DNA of 17,572 nt. Origin: an uncultured Campylobacter sp. Lineage in GTDB: Bacteria > Actinomycetota > Actinomycetes > Mycobacteriales > Mycobacteriaceae. The position numbers and the translations under genes are program-made. Under the pieces are notes generated by a model that did not search any database, had not been told where the DNA came from, and worked only from the letters and a program-made list of their open reading frames with translations. The stretch is from positions 1 to 17,572 of the forward strand of contig CALTYW010000034.1 in the NCBI GenBank assembly GCA_943913625.1, in the 5' to 3' direction. Below, piece after piece: positions 1 through 7,400 of the stretch. The stretch's first letter is position 1; every line of letters begins with the position of its first letter.

Positions 1-187
1 CGTAATCCTCGGTCAGGCCGAGGTCGCGCAGGTGGTTGTAGTTGTTCACGCGCAGCGCGTGGGCTGCGGAGCGGAAGGCGTCAGCGTCGATACGCCCAGC
101 CCAGTAGCTCTCGAGCGCGCGCTTGAGTTCGCGGTTCGCGCCGATGCGGGGGTAGCCCTCGATGGTGGCCTTAGGGAATGCAGTCAT
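1..187 (-). CDS. metE: Cobalamin-independent methionine synthase MetE, N-terminal fragment
   Basis: Only the first 62 codons lie in the window; the gene continues past base 1. MetE transfers a methyl group from 5-methyltetrahydropteroyl-glutamate to homocysteine, the last step of methionine synthesis, in the cytoplasm. The visible N-terminus carries the family signature GYPRIGANRELKRALESYW at residues 11-29, typical of the substrate-binding N-terminal barrel of MetE. The ATG at 187 is preceded by AAAGGACA, a good ribosome site that overlaps the last bases of metF. The two genes are only 13 nt apart, so metF-metE is one operon: MetF makes the methyl donor that MetE uses. The call is secure for the fragment; nothing can be said about the catalytic zinc site, which lies outside the window. 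Confidence 0.93.
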   Translation of the reverse strand, partial: MTAFPKATIEGYPRIGANRELKRALESYWAGRIDADAFRSAAHALRVNNYNHLRDLGLTEDY

Positions 188-200
188 GGTTGTCCTTTAT

Positions 201-1139
201 TTAATGAATACCGATGCGGTCCAAAAAGTCCCGCGTGACGTCGAGGTTGTTATGGGTGTACACATGCAACCCGCCCGTGCCCGCGTCCAGAATTTCCTGG
301 GCCAGCTTGGCGGTCAGCTCCATGCCGGCTTCGTACTGGTCGTCAGCTTCGAGCAACTGCTTTTCGACGCTTTGCGGAACCTCAATGCCCGACAACTCCC
401 CCATCCGGCGCACACGCTTGAGCGAGGTCATCGGCATGATGCCGGGGATGAGCGGAATGCGGACGCCGGCCAACCGGGCCACCTCCACGAATTGCAGGTA
501 GTCCTGCGCCTCGAAGAAGAGCTGGGTGATGGCGAAGTCCGCCCCGAGGCGCTGCTTCGTCAGCAGCACGTCGAGGTCGTGGTCGAAGTTCTTCGAGTCC
601 TCGTGCCCCTTGGGGTAGCACGCCACGGACAGCGCCAGCTTTCCTGCGGCGAGCCGGAACGCCTCTTCCTCCTGCACGTCCTGGATCAGGTTGAGCAGGT
701 CGGTGGCGTAGCGCATGTAGCCGTCCGGCATGCCGGTCTCCGGCAGATCCCCGCGCAGGGCGAGGAATCCGCGCACACCCGAATCGATGAGCACACGGAT
801 CCATTCCGCCAGTTCGTCGCGGGTGCCGGCCGTGCAGGCCAGGTGCGCGATCGGGCGCAGGTCCGTCGTCTCAGCGATACGGGAGATCACCGACGCGGTG
901 CCTTCCAACCATTCGCTGCGCCTCGAGCTGGTCACTGAGACATAGTCGGGATGGTAGGCGGCGAGGCCGGCAATCAAATCGTCGAGAAGCTGCGTGTCCG
1001 CTGCATTGCGCGGCGGGATGAGCTCGAAACTCAGCGCCGTGCGCTGGCGGCGGCCGGGCCGTTGGGGCAGCGGCGCGTCGTCGAAGCGGTCGAGCGGTGC
1101 CGAGGCGGACAGCCTGGTCGAAGTTGCGTCCTCGAACAT
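201..1139 (-). CDS. metF: 5,10-methylenetetrahydrofolate reductase MetF
   Basis: A cytoplasmic flavoprotein that reduces 5,10-methylene-THF to 5-methyl-THF, the methyl donor for methionine synthesis. The protein is 312 aa from the chosen ATG, normal for bacterial MetF. Family marks include SFELIPPR at residues 37-44 (E39 corresponds to the catalytic Glu), HLACTAG near 99-105 and LALRGDLPE at 126-134 with the conserved Asp in RGD. A GTG five codons upstream (1154) is also in frame. The ATG at 1139 is preferred because AAAGG lies 7 nt before it, whereas the GTG overlaps that site. It is the first gene of a metF-metE operon. The first ~30 residues are low-complexity and belong to no clear domain. 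Confidence 0.95.
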   Translation of the reverse strand: MFEDATSTRLSASAPLDRFDDAPLPQRPGRRQRTALSFELIPPRNAADTQLLDDLIAGLAAYHPDYVSVTSSRRSEWLEGTASVISRIAETTDLRPIAHLACTAGTRDELAEWIRVLIDSGVRGFLALRGDLPETGMPDGYMRYATDLLNLIQDVQEEEAFRLAAGKLALSVACYPKGHEDSKNFDHDLDVLLTKQRLGADFAITQLFFEAQDYLQFVEVARLAGVRIPLIPGIMPMTSLKRVRRMGELSGIEVPQSVEKQLLEADDQYEAGMELTAKLAQEILDAGTGGLHVYTHNNLDVTRDFLDRIGIH

Positions 1140-1173
1140 GGCGTGACCTTTCACTCGGCTTGAATTGCACCGT

Positions 1174-1188
1174 GACAGAACAGGTGTC
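1174..1188. promoter_or_regulatory. GACA-N7-TGTC dyad just downstream of the predicted metF start site
   Basis: GACA (1174-1177) and TGTC (1185-1188) form a small dyad about 8-22 nt inside the predicted metF transcript. The position would suit a repressor site. It does not match the TAGAC-N6-GTCTA motif reported for the corynebacterial methionine repressor McbR, so no regulator is assigned. With four bases per arm it could be chance. Confidence 0.25.
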
Positions 1189-1202
1189 GTACGGCCCTTT
1201 GA

Positions 1203-1231
1203 AATCTATTAAGGGTGCCTAGCGGTCTCAA
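1203..1231 (-). promoter_or_regulatory. Predicted metF-metE promoter
   Basis: On the minus strand TTGAGA (1226-1231) and TAGATT (1203-1208) are separated by exactly 17 nt, a good sigma-70-type match. The expected transcript start is near 1196, giving a leader of about 57 nt before the metF ATG. The -10 box sits inside a short inverted repeat, CCCTT (1195-1199) and AAGGG (1211-1215), which could be an operator. This is inferred from sequence alone. Confidence 0.6.
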
Positions 1232-1244
1232 TTTCCTCGGCGGA

Positions 1245-1266
1245 AACCTGCACGTTATCGCAGGTT
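1245..1266. repeat. Perfect 7-bp inverted repeat in the metF divergent region
   Basis: AACCTGC (1245-1251) and GCAGGTT (1260-1266) are perfect complements around an 8-nt spacer. The repeat lies upstream of the predicted metF -35 box and about 100 nt before the predicted -10 of the divergent gene at 1411. No T-run follows on either strand, so a terminator is unlikely; a DNA-binding site is more plausible. The regulator is unknown. Confidence 0.35.
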
Positions 1267-1363
1267 GCAAGCCCGCGTGAGGTGAATATTATTCGGCCAA
1301 AATGAACAGCTTGGTTCAGTTTGGCATAACGCTTGGTACGCGACCTGTTTAGTTGGGCTTCGC

Positions 1364-1369
1364 TACTCT
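1364..1369 (+). promoter_or_regulatory. Weak -10 candidate for the gene starting at 1411
   Basis: TACTCT fits the actinobacterial TAnnnT -10 pattern and would start a transcript near 1376, about 35 nt before the ATG. No convincing -35 box is seen 17 nt upstream. Confidence 0.35.
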
Positions 1370-1410
1370 GGGAGGCCCGCTTTCAATCCTTCACCATCAA
1401 GGAGACCCCG

Positions 1411-2073
1411 ATGAACCCCGCAATGATCCCCATGCTGCTCAAGGGCGCCAACACCGCCTACAAGTACATCCGCTCCCGCGACGATGAGCGCGAGCGCGAC
1501 ATTTACGCATCGCTTCTCGACGGCTTGAAGTCCGGCGACCACGACGACATCCACGAGAAGCTCGACGTGCCCGAGCTGGAGCGCGCATACGGTGTGGCCC
1601 GCGCGAACGCCGGCGACATTACCCGCGACCTGCACGACCGCCTGGATCGCCGCCGCGCTTCCTTCGCCGCCACCGCCCCGGCGCGCGAGGCGTACCGCAA
1701 GGAGCTTTTGAAGGAGGCTGAGGCCAAGAAGAAGGAGGGCTCCTCCACCTTCGGCACCATTGTGAAGTGGACCCTGGGACTGGGTGCTGTGGCCGGCGGC
1801 GCCTACGCGTTGTGGGAGTTCCTGCTCAAGGACAAATTCGGCAACGACGAGCCGGCGAAGACATACACCGCCGCACCCACCCGCACCGAAACGGACCGCG
1901 AAGGCAACGCCACGCTGGTGTACTCCACCCGCACCGAGGACGAGCGCGAAGCTGCGGACCAGCAGGCGCCGGAGCCGGGCGACACCGGCCGCCGCGACCT
2001 GGGCCGCGAGGGCCTGAGCACGCTGGACACGCTTGACGACGATCAGCGCGACGCCACCACCGGCGAGCGCTAA
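1411..2073 (+). CDS. Single-TM protein of unknown function with charged N- and C-terminal regions
   Basis: I do not recognise this 220-residue protein. Residues 1-110 are highly charged and predicted helical, ending in a Lys-rich stretch (KEAEAKKKEG, 101-110). One hydrophobic segment spans about residues 115-138. After it comes an acidic, Thr/Asp/Arg-rich tail of about 80 residues that looks disordered. The Lys cluster just before the membrane segment suggests the N-terminal part is cytoplasmic and the tail is outside. The start is the ATG at 1411, preceded by AAGGAGA with a suitable gap; the reading frame stays open further upstream, but that stretch has no ribosome site and overlaps the promoter region. 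It is divergent from metF. It looks like a lineage-restricted corynebacterial protein, though that cannot be confirmed here. Confidence 0.85.
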   Translation: MNPAMIPMLLKGANTAYKYIRSRDDERERDIYASLLDGLKSGDHDDIHEKLDVPELERAYGVARANAGDITRDLHDRLDRRRASFAATAPAREAYRKELLKEAEAKKKEGSSTFGTIVKWTLGLGAVAGGAYALWEFLLKDKFGNDEPAKTYTAAPTRTETDREGNATLVYSTRTEDEREAADQQAPEPGDTGRRDLGREGLSTLDTLDDDQRDATTGER

Positions 2074-2136
2074 ACCTACCAGTTAGACCCTGCTAGACAA
2101 CGGCCGAGTGGCCACCACCAGCTCGGCGGCCAGTTC

Positions 2137-2307
2137 GTGCGGGGCCTGGCCCGGCGCGATGAGCCCCTGCTCCGCCGCCCTGTCGAGGAGCTCCTGGACG
2201 AAGTGCTCCTCTTCGTGGCGCTCGCCGGGATTGCGCTGTCGGCCTTTGCATTGTTGCTGCGCCGCCAGCTGCTGAAGTCGCACCTGCACCCGGAGATCTC
2301 CGTCTAG
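2137..2307 (+). CDS. Possible small membrane protein, 56 aa
   Basis: The gap between the genes at 1411 and 2354 has an open frame, in phase with the upstream gene's stop, with very strong G/C bias at third positions from about 2101 onward. It encodes an acidic amphipathic stretch (PVEELLDEV) followed by the hydrophobic run LLFVALAGIALSAFALLL and a basic end RRQLLK, a sensible small one-TM protein. The only usual start in frame is GTG at 2137, and its ribosome site is poor. The coding-like bias begins before that GTG, so this could be the tail of a decayed gene rather than an intact one. A minus-strand frame over the same bases (2083-2289) is less biased and lacks a coherent hydrophobic segment. 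Function unknown. Confidence 0.4.
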   Translation: MRGLARRDEPLLRRPVEELLDEVLLFVALAGIALSAFALLLRRQLLKSHLHPEISV

Positions 2308-2340
2308 CGCGGGCTAGCGCGGGGATCCACCGAAAATCGC

Positions 2341-2346
2341 TACAGT
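2341..2346 (+). promoter_or_regulatory. -10 box of a probable leaderless transcript (DoxX-like gene)
   Basis: TACAGT (TAnnnT) ends 7 nt before the ATG at 2354, so transcription should begin at or within one base of the start codon. No Shine-Dalgarno sequence is visible before that ATG, as expected for leaderless messages, which are common in actinobacteria. Confidence 0.55.
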
Positions 2347-2353
2347 GGCCACT

Positions 2354-2815
2354 ATGTTCAACCCACTGAAGCTCATCCCCTCTTCCGTTTACACCAAGCA
2401 GGACAAGGCGAACACGAAGTTCGCCTCTGCGGCGCTGCGCGTGCCCACCGGCGCATACATTTTGAACGCCGGCCTGGGCAAGTTCGAGGCCAAGGGCGAG
2501 GCCGCCGAGGGCCTGCGCGACCTGGGCGCCACCGGCATCCCGGCGATCAAGGAGTTCGACGCCGAGACCTTCGCCAAGGCCCTCGCCACCGCCGAGACCG
2601 CCCTGGGCGCCGGCCTGCTCTGCCCGTTCATCTCCAACCGCCTCGCGGGCCTCGGTCTCACCGCCTTCGGCGCCGGTCTGCTCACCATGTACTTCGGCAA
2701 CCCGGACATGACTGAGTCCGACGGCATCCGCCCGTCCGATGCCGGCAAGTCCATGGCCAAGGATGCCTGGCTGGTCGGCACCGGTCTCGCGCTCGCGGCG
2801 CTTCCGCGGAAGTAG
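2354..2815 (+). CDS. DoxX-like small integral membrane protein
   Basis: A 153-residue protein with four hydrophobic stretches at about residues 24-44, 71-92, 95-113 and 135-150. The start of the membrane region (LRVPTGAYILNAGLGKF, 28-44), the short GIPAIKEFD loop, and ATAETALGAGLL at 78-89 fit the DoxX-like family, whose members are four-helix membrane proteins, some linked to redox functions. The substrate or partner is not evident. The ATG at 2354 is chosen because a -10 box ends 7 nt upstream, pointing to a leaderless message; an in-frame GTG at 2345 overlaps that promoter. It is followed 5 nt later by the cutinase-like gene, so the two are probably cotranscribed. The family call is from remembered pattern, not a profile search. 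Confidence 0.75.
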   Translation: MFNPLKLIPSSVYTKQDKANTKFASAALRVPTGAYILNAGLGKFEAKGEAAEGLRDLGATGIPAIKEFDAETFAKALATAETALGAGLLCPFISNRLAGLGLTAFGAGLLTMYFGNPDMTESDGIRPSDAGKSMAKDAWLVGTGLALAALPRK

Positions 2816-2820
2816 CCTCG

Positions 2821-4359
2821 TTGCGCCGCCTGGCTGCTGCCGCCGTCGCCGCCGCGCTCGTCGCGTCCTCGGTGGTCGCGCCCCGGGCAGAAGCGAAACT
2901 GATCCAGCTTTCCTGCCACCCCGTCCACGTCATCCAGGCGGCTGGGACGGGGTTCTCGCATTCCTGGCACCCGTCCGCGCGCGACACGCTTTTCGACGAC
3001 AACTCCTCCCCCGCCGACGACCTCCAAACCCGCTTCGGCGAACGCACCGTCTCCACCTTCCAGGTGAAGTACCCGGCATCGCTCGGCCGGTTCAGCGCAC
3101 TGGGCAGCGCCGGCGGAGGCATGGAAGGCACCGAGGCCGCGACCTACGGCGAGTCCGTCGCCTACGGGCGCGAGGTGGCGGTGCAGGAGATGGGGTGGGT
3201 CGCACGCGAGTGCCCGTCCACTAGGTTCATCCTCATCGGCTACTCCCAGGGCGCCCACCTGATTGGCGACGCGGCAGCGGAGGTCTCCGCGGGGCGCGTG
3301 CGCGGGGTGGGGCCCGACCAGATCGCCGCGGTGGTCCTCTTCGCGGATCCTGGCCGGGCGGGGTTGGAAGGAATCGTCGATAAGCAAACGCCCGCGAAGC
3401 TGTACGCCGCTCCCCCGCTTGGGTTACGCGGCGCGAACTTCGAGACCGTCCAGCCCGGCGGCACCACGATCCCGCCGCGGAATGTGGGCATGGCTGGGGT
3501 GCGCCGGCAGCCGTTTACCGGGCTGGAGGGCAAGGTGCTGAGCTTGTGCAACGGCTACGACATGGCGTGCTCGACGGACCCGGACAGCGTCATCCGCGCG
3601 ATCGCCGACGTGGCCATGCGCGAGGTGTGGGTTGGGCCGTTCAACGCCGTGACGGGCATGCGCGTCGCGGAGCTCACGTCGGCGCTCGGCAGCGGGATGG
3701 AGCTGCCGGACGCGCTGAAGGCTTCAGGGCTTTCGCTTATCGACGTCACACTCGCCCCCCAAATCCTCATCGAACTCTCCATGGTCTTCGACGCCGCCTA
3801 CCGCCACAGCGTCGCAGGTCAGCCCGTACCGTCGGAGCAGGTGGCGGCCGTGGCCGTGCTCGCCGCGCTGCCGAACTTGGCGAAGGAGGGCGTGACCTGG
3901 CCCTGGCTGCTGCCTGCGCTGCACAGCGCGCGGGACGCGTTGGGAGAAGTTGTGGACGGGGATGTGCTGGCGTGGGTGGATCTCGTGTTGGAGGTGCTGC
4001 ACGGCGTGGATGCGACGGAGCGCCTGATTTGGGAACTGGAGCACCTCGGCGTGATCCCGCACGTGGTCACCGGCACGGAGGGGCGCCAGGCGTGGGCATA
4101 CGAGACTGTGTCTGCGCTGGCAGCGGGGGTCCGTGGGTCGCTCGGCCTGGAGCCTGCGGCACGCGCGAACCCCGCCCTGGTGGCTGCCGCGGCGCAGGCG
4201 GGCGACTTCGGCCCCCGCCACATGAGCTACTACAAGCGCGGCTACACCGACATCCCCGGCGGGTACAAGGTGGTCGTGGACGGACGCTCGCAGACGGGGT
4301 ACGACTACGCGATGGACTGGATGTCCGCCGTGGTCGACGGGGTGTTGGCGCGGCGGTAG
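2821..4359 (+). CDS. Secreted cutinase-family serine esterase with a large helical insertion
   Basis: A 512-residue alpha/beta-hydrolase of the cutinase family, probably an extracellular esterase or lipase. A signal peptide covers residues 1-25 (cleavage after AEA). The nucleophile elbow GYSQGAH is at 140-146 with Ser142. The catalytic Asp is probably D247, in CNGYDMAC between C243 and C250. The likely His is H467 in GPRHMSYY. C32 and C131 could form the usual N-terminal disulfide. In classical cutinases Asp and His are close together; here about 220 residues separate them, mostly predicted helix, perhaps a lid or binding domain. The start is TTG at 2821 with GGAAG 8 nt upstream, overlapping the end of the DoxX-like gene, so translation is probably coupled. 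A stem-loop follows at 4388. The natural substrate is unknown; cell-envelope lipids are a reasonable guess. Confidence 0.85.
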   Translation: MRRLAAAAVAAALVASSVVAPRAEAKLIQLSCHPVHVIQAAGTGFSHSWHPSARDTLFDDNSSPADDLQTRFGERTVSTFQVKYPASLGRFSALGSAGGGMEGTEAATYGESVAYGREVAVQEMGWVARECPSTRFILIGYSQGAHLIGDAAAEVSAGRVRGVGPDQIAAVVLFADPGRAGLEGIVDKQTPAKLYAAPPLGLRGANFETVQPGGTTIPPRNVGMAGVRRQPFTGLEGKVLSLCNGYDMACSTDPDSVIRAIADVAMREVWVGPFNAVTGMRVAELTSALGSGMELPDALKASGLSLIDVTLAPQILIELSMVFDAAYRHSVAGQPVPSEQVAAVAVLAALPNLAKEGVTWPWLLPALHSARDALGEVVDGDVLAWVDLVLEVLHGVDATERLIWELEHLGVIPHVVTGTEGRQAWAYETVSALAAGVRGSLGLEPAARANPALVAAAAQAGDFGPRHMSYYKRGYTDIPGGYKVVVDGRSQTGYDYAMDWMSAVVDGVLARR

Positions 4360-4387
4360 CTTGTTGTTCTCGTTCCGGGTATGAGAA

Positions 4388-4417
4388 AACCCGCTGGGGG
4401 TTGTTTCCCAGCGGGTT
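4388..4417. terminator. Strong stem-loop terminator between convergent genes
   Basis: AACCCGCTGGG (4388-4398) and CCCAGCGGGTT (4407-4417) form a perfect 11-bp stem with an 8-nt loop. On the minus strand the stem runs into TTTTCTC, so it fits a terminator for the surface-protein operon ending at 4440. On the plus strand it lies about 30 nt past the cutinase stop and may also end that transcript, though the T-run there is poor. Confidence 0.85.
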
Positions 4418-4439
4418 AGCTCAGACCCTTAGACCGTAA

Positions 4440-7400
4440 CTAGCTGTTAGTCTTCACGGTCTCCGTGGTGGTCTTGCCGTCCTTGTCGGTCTTCACCGTA
4501 ACGGAGGTTTCAGACTTGGATTCGGTCTTGGTCTCAGTTTCAGACTTCTGCGCCGACTTCTCAACCGGGATCTCACCGGAAGAACCCTTCATCAGAGTCT
4601 CGTTGTCCTTGGCCTTACCAATCTGGTACGAGGAGGTGTACTCGCCGGCACCGCAAGCGCGCAGCACGCCGTCCGCGATGAGCAGGCCAGCGGTGATGAT
4701 GCCCAGGGAGCCAGCGGCAAGGCCGATGAACTCAGGGTTCACCATCTGGATGTTGAACGCGCCCTGAACCTCGGCCGCGCGCTGGGCACGGTCGTGGTCG
4801 TAGATGCCGAGGCCACGCTGTACGTAGTTGTTGGCCTCCTTGATCGCGGCGTTAACCTGGGCCGAAAGGCCCTCCAGGCCAGGGATCTGAACCTGGGAGA
4901 GGATACCGATTGGGATGAGCAGGAGCAACGGGGACAACGCACCCGCCAGAGCGCCAATGCATTTACCGGCATCCTCGCTAGAACCCTGGTTCGTGTTCGT
5001 AGAAACGTTCTTGACGTTCACAGTGATGTCCTGCGGGCTGTAAGCCTGGGCGCCCTTGTCGTCGAGAAGAATAATACGAACCTTCTCTTCGCCAGTAACA
5101 CCCGGCTTGGGGGTCAGCTTGCCACCACGGTCGGTGCTCTCAACGTCGACCTTGTCCGCGCCGTCGGTAATGACGAAATCCGCAACACCCTTCGGGAAGT
5201 TGATGTTCACGCTTCCGTTGGTCGTGTTGTTCTCGATAACCGCACGCCCGAGGTCGGTGTTTGTTGCGACCGTAGCGCCTTCGTCGGTAATTGCACCGTT
5301 CGGCACGATGCTGACAAAACCGATTCTCACGAGCTCGCCACCAGTGTTGCGCTCCTCAATTCGAATCGTGTTGCCCGCCGTGCCCTTCTTCGGCGTCAAG
5401 CGATAGACCTTCTCGCCCTTTTCATTGGTGGTGTGCTCAGCTTTCACCAAGTCGGCGTTATCGGAGACGATCGTAAAATCTCCACCGTTCTGCGCGTACG
5501 GGAAGTCAATCCAACCGCCTTCTTGAACCGCGCGGCGCTGCTCGGCGATCCTCACCGTGCGTCCCTGAACGATGGTCAGGTTATAACGGTTGATTTCGTT
5601 AAGGTTCTGATCGAATTCGACGACGGTGCCGGTCGTCCCCGCCTTATCGCTCTTGGGCTTGAGAATCCACTGGCCGTTATTGATATCCGGGTTCTCGAAG
5701 TTCTCGGCGCCCGCTACGACTTTGAATGTGTTCTTCTGGTTGGCCAGGGTCGCACGGAACTCGGTGTCGGTAGAGATCTGGTAGGAGTACTCCCGTGCGA
5801 CGCGATCCGTGATCTTCAAGCGGTACTCGGCCCACTTGCCGCGCTTGTCCGAAACCTCGATCACAACGTCGCCGGCCTTGCCCGTCGACTTGACGGTAGC
5901 GAAGCCATCGTTGCCACGGGTGACCTCGACGAGATCGTCACCCTTCACAACCTTCCAGTTGTCTTCGCCAGCCACCGGAATTCGTGCGCTATCACCAGTG
6001 GTGAAGGTGCCCTCAACCGGCTTGATGGCCGACTCGCTGCCCTCGGTCACGTTGATGAGGTGTCGCTCGAAAACAAAGCCGTCTTCGTTAGAGTTTTCGA
6101 CAACGAGCTCACCCTTCGCGTCACGCTTGAGGTCGAGTCGCAACTCGCCTGCGTCCTTCTTGGGCTCTTCGGCAAGCATTTCCGCGCCTTTAGTCACGTT
6201 GAGCTTCGTGCCGTAGAAGGTCAGCTCGTTATCCGCGCTGATGTCGTACTCGAAGTCGCGCGGCTTAGACGGCTTCACCTCGTAAATGAACTCGGTGACA
6301 TCCTTCCATTCTTCAACCTGGTAGATGTCACCCTGGTTGCCCTGTTTGTCAACCAGGATCGGCTGGGATTCAACTACCCTGACTGTGCCTTCTGCACCCG
6401 GCTTGAATCGCAACTCCCACCTGCCCGTATCCGGCATTTTCGACTTGTCGAGATCCAAGAGATCCTTGCCCTCGGTCAACACGAGACGGTTGCCCTTCAG
6501 ACCGAGTTTCTCGTCTCCTTCGAGACCCCGGTAGATGTCAACCTTGGAACGATCGATGATGGTCCTCTTACGGTCTTCCTTCTTGACCTCCGACAGATCC
6601 GTTGCCGGTGCAATCCGGACCGTCCATTCGCCGATCTTCACATCACCATCGAAGATGTCGATGACCACCACGCCACCCACCGGATCCTTCGGAGTGACTT
6701 CCCAAACGTTCTTGCCCTCAACCGGCTTAACGTCGGCGATGTTGCCACCAGAGCGGACCTCGAAGCGCCAACCATCCTTGAAGTCGATCTCGAAGGTGTC
6801 GTCGTACGCGATACCGTCGCTTCGCAGGAACGGCTGCGACTCATCCGGGCGGATGGTCAGCGTGTATTTGTACTCGATGCCGTCCTTGCCGGTGAAGACG
6901 ATCTTCACCGTGCCAGTGGTACCCGGCTTCGGCTTGATGACGTAATTGTCACCCTCGACAACAATGTCGACCTTTTCCTTGCCTTCGGTGATCGTGTAGT
7001 CGCCGCCGCGGCGCTCAACCTTAGCGACCGAGGTATTCAGGATCTCCTGCTGGTAATTCGTCTGCGTTGTCTTGTTCTCGACGGTAACGATGTTCTCGCG
7101 GACGTTGTTGTTCTTCTCAGTAACGCGGACTACCACGTCGCCGCGGAAGGATGGATCCTTCACTTCGACCGTCACCTTGTCATTGCTCTCAACGACCTCA
7201 ATGGTGCCCGGCTTCGGCTCGAAGCGGTTGCCGTTGGCGTCGACGAACACCCAGGTGGCTTTGTCGCCTGGGTTCTTCTCGATGATCTGGACGCGACGGT
7301 TGCTGCTCGGATCGATCGTGTAGAAGAAATTGTTCACCTTGACGTTGGTGGACGTATCCACGTTGACCGTGTTGGTCACCTTCACGCTGAAGACGTGCTG

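Noticed and set aside
2083..2289. A 68-codon minus-strand frame in the gap after the gene at 1411
   Set aside because: Its third-position G/C bias is weaker than that of the plus-strand frame over the same bases, and no ribosome site or family feature was seen. It cannot be fully excluded.
2389..3387. A 332-codon minus-strand frame over the DoxX-like and cutinase genes
   Set aside because: It has no recognisable motif and lies over two genes with clear family signatures.
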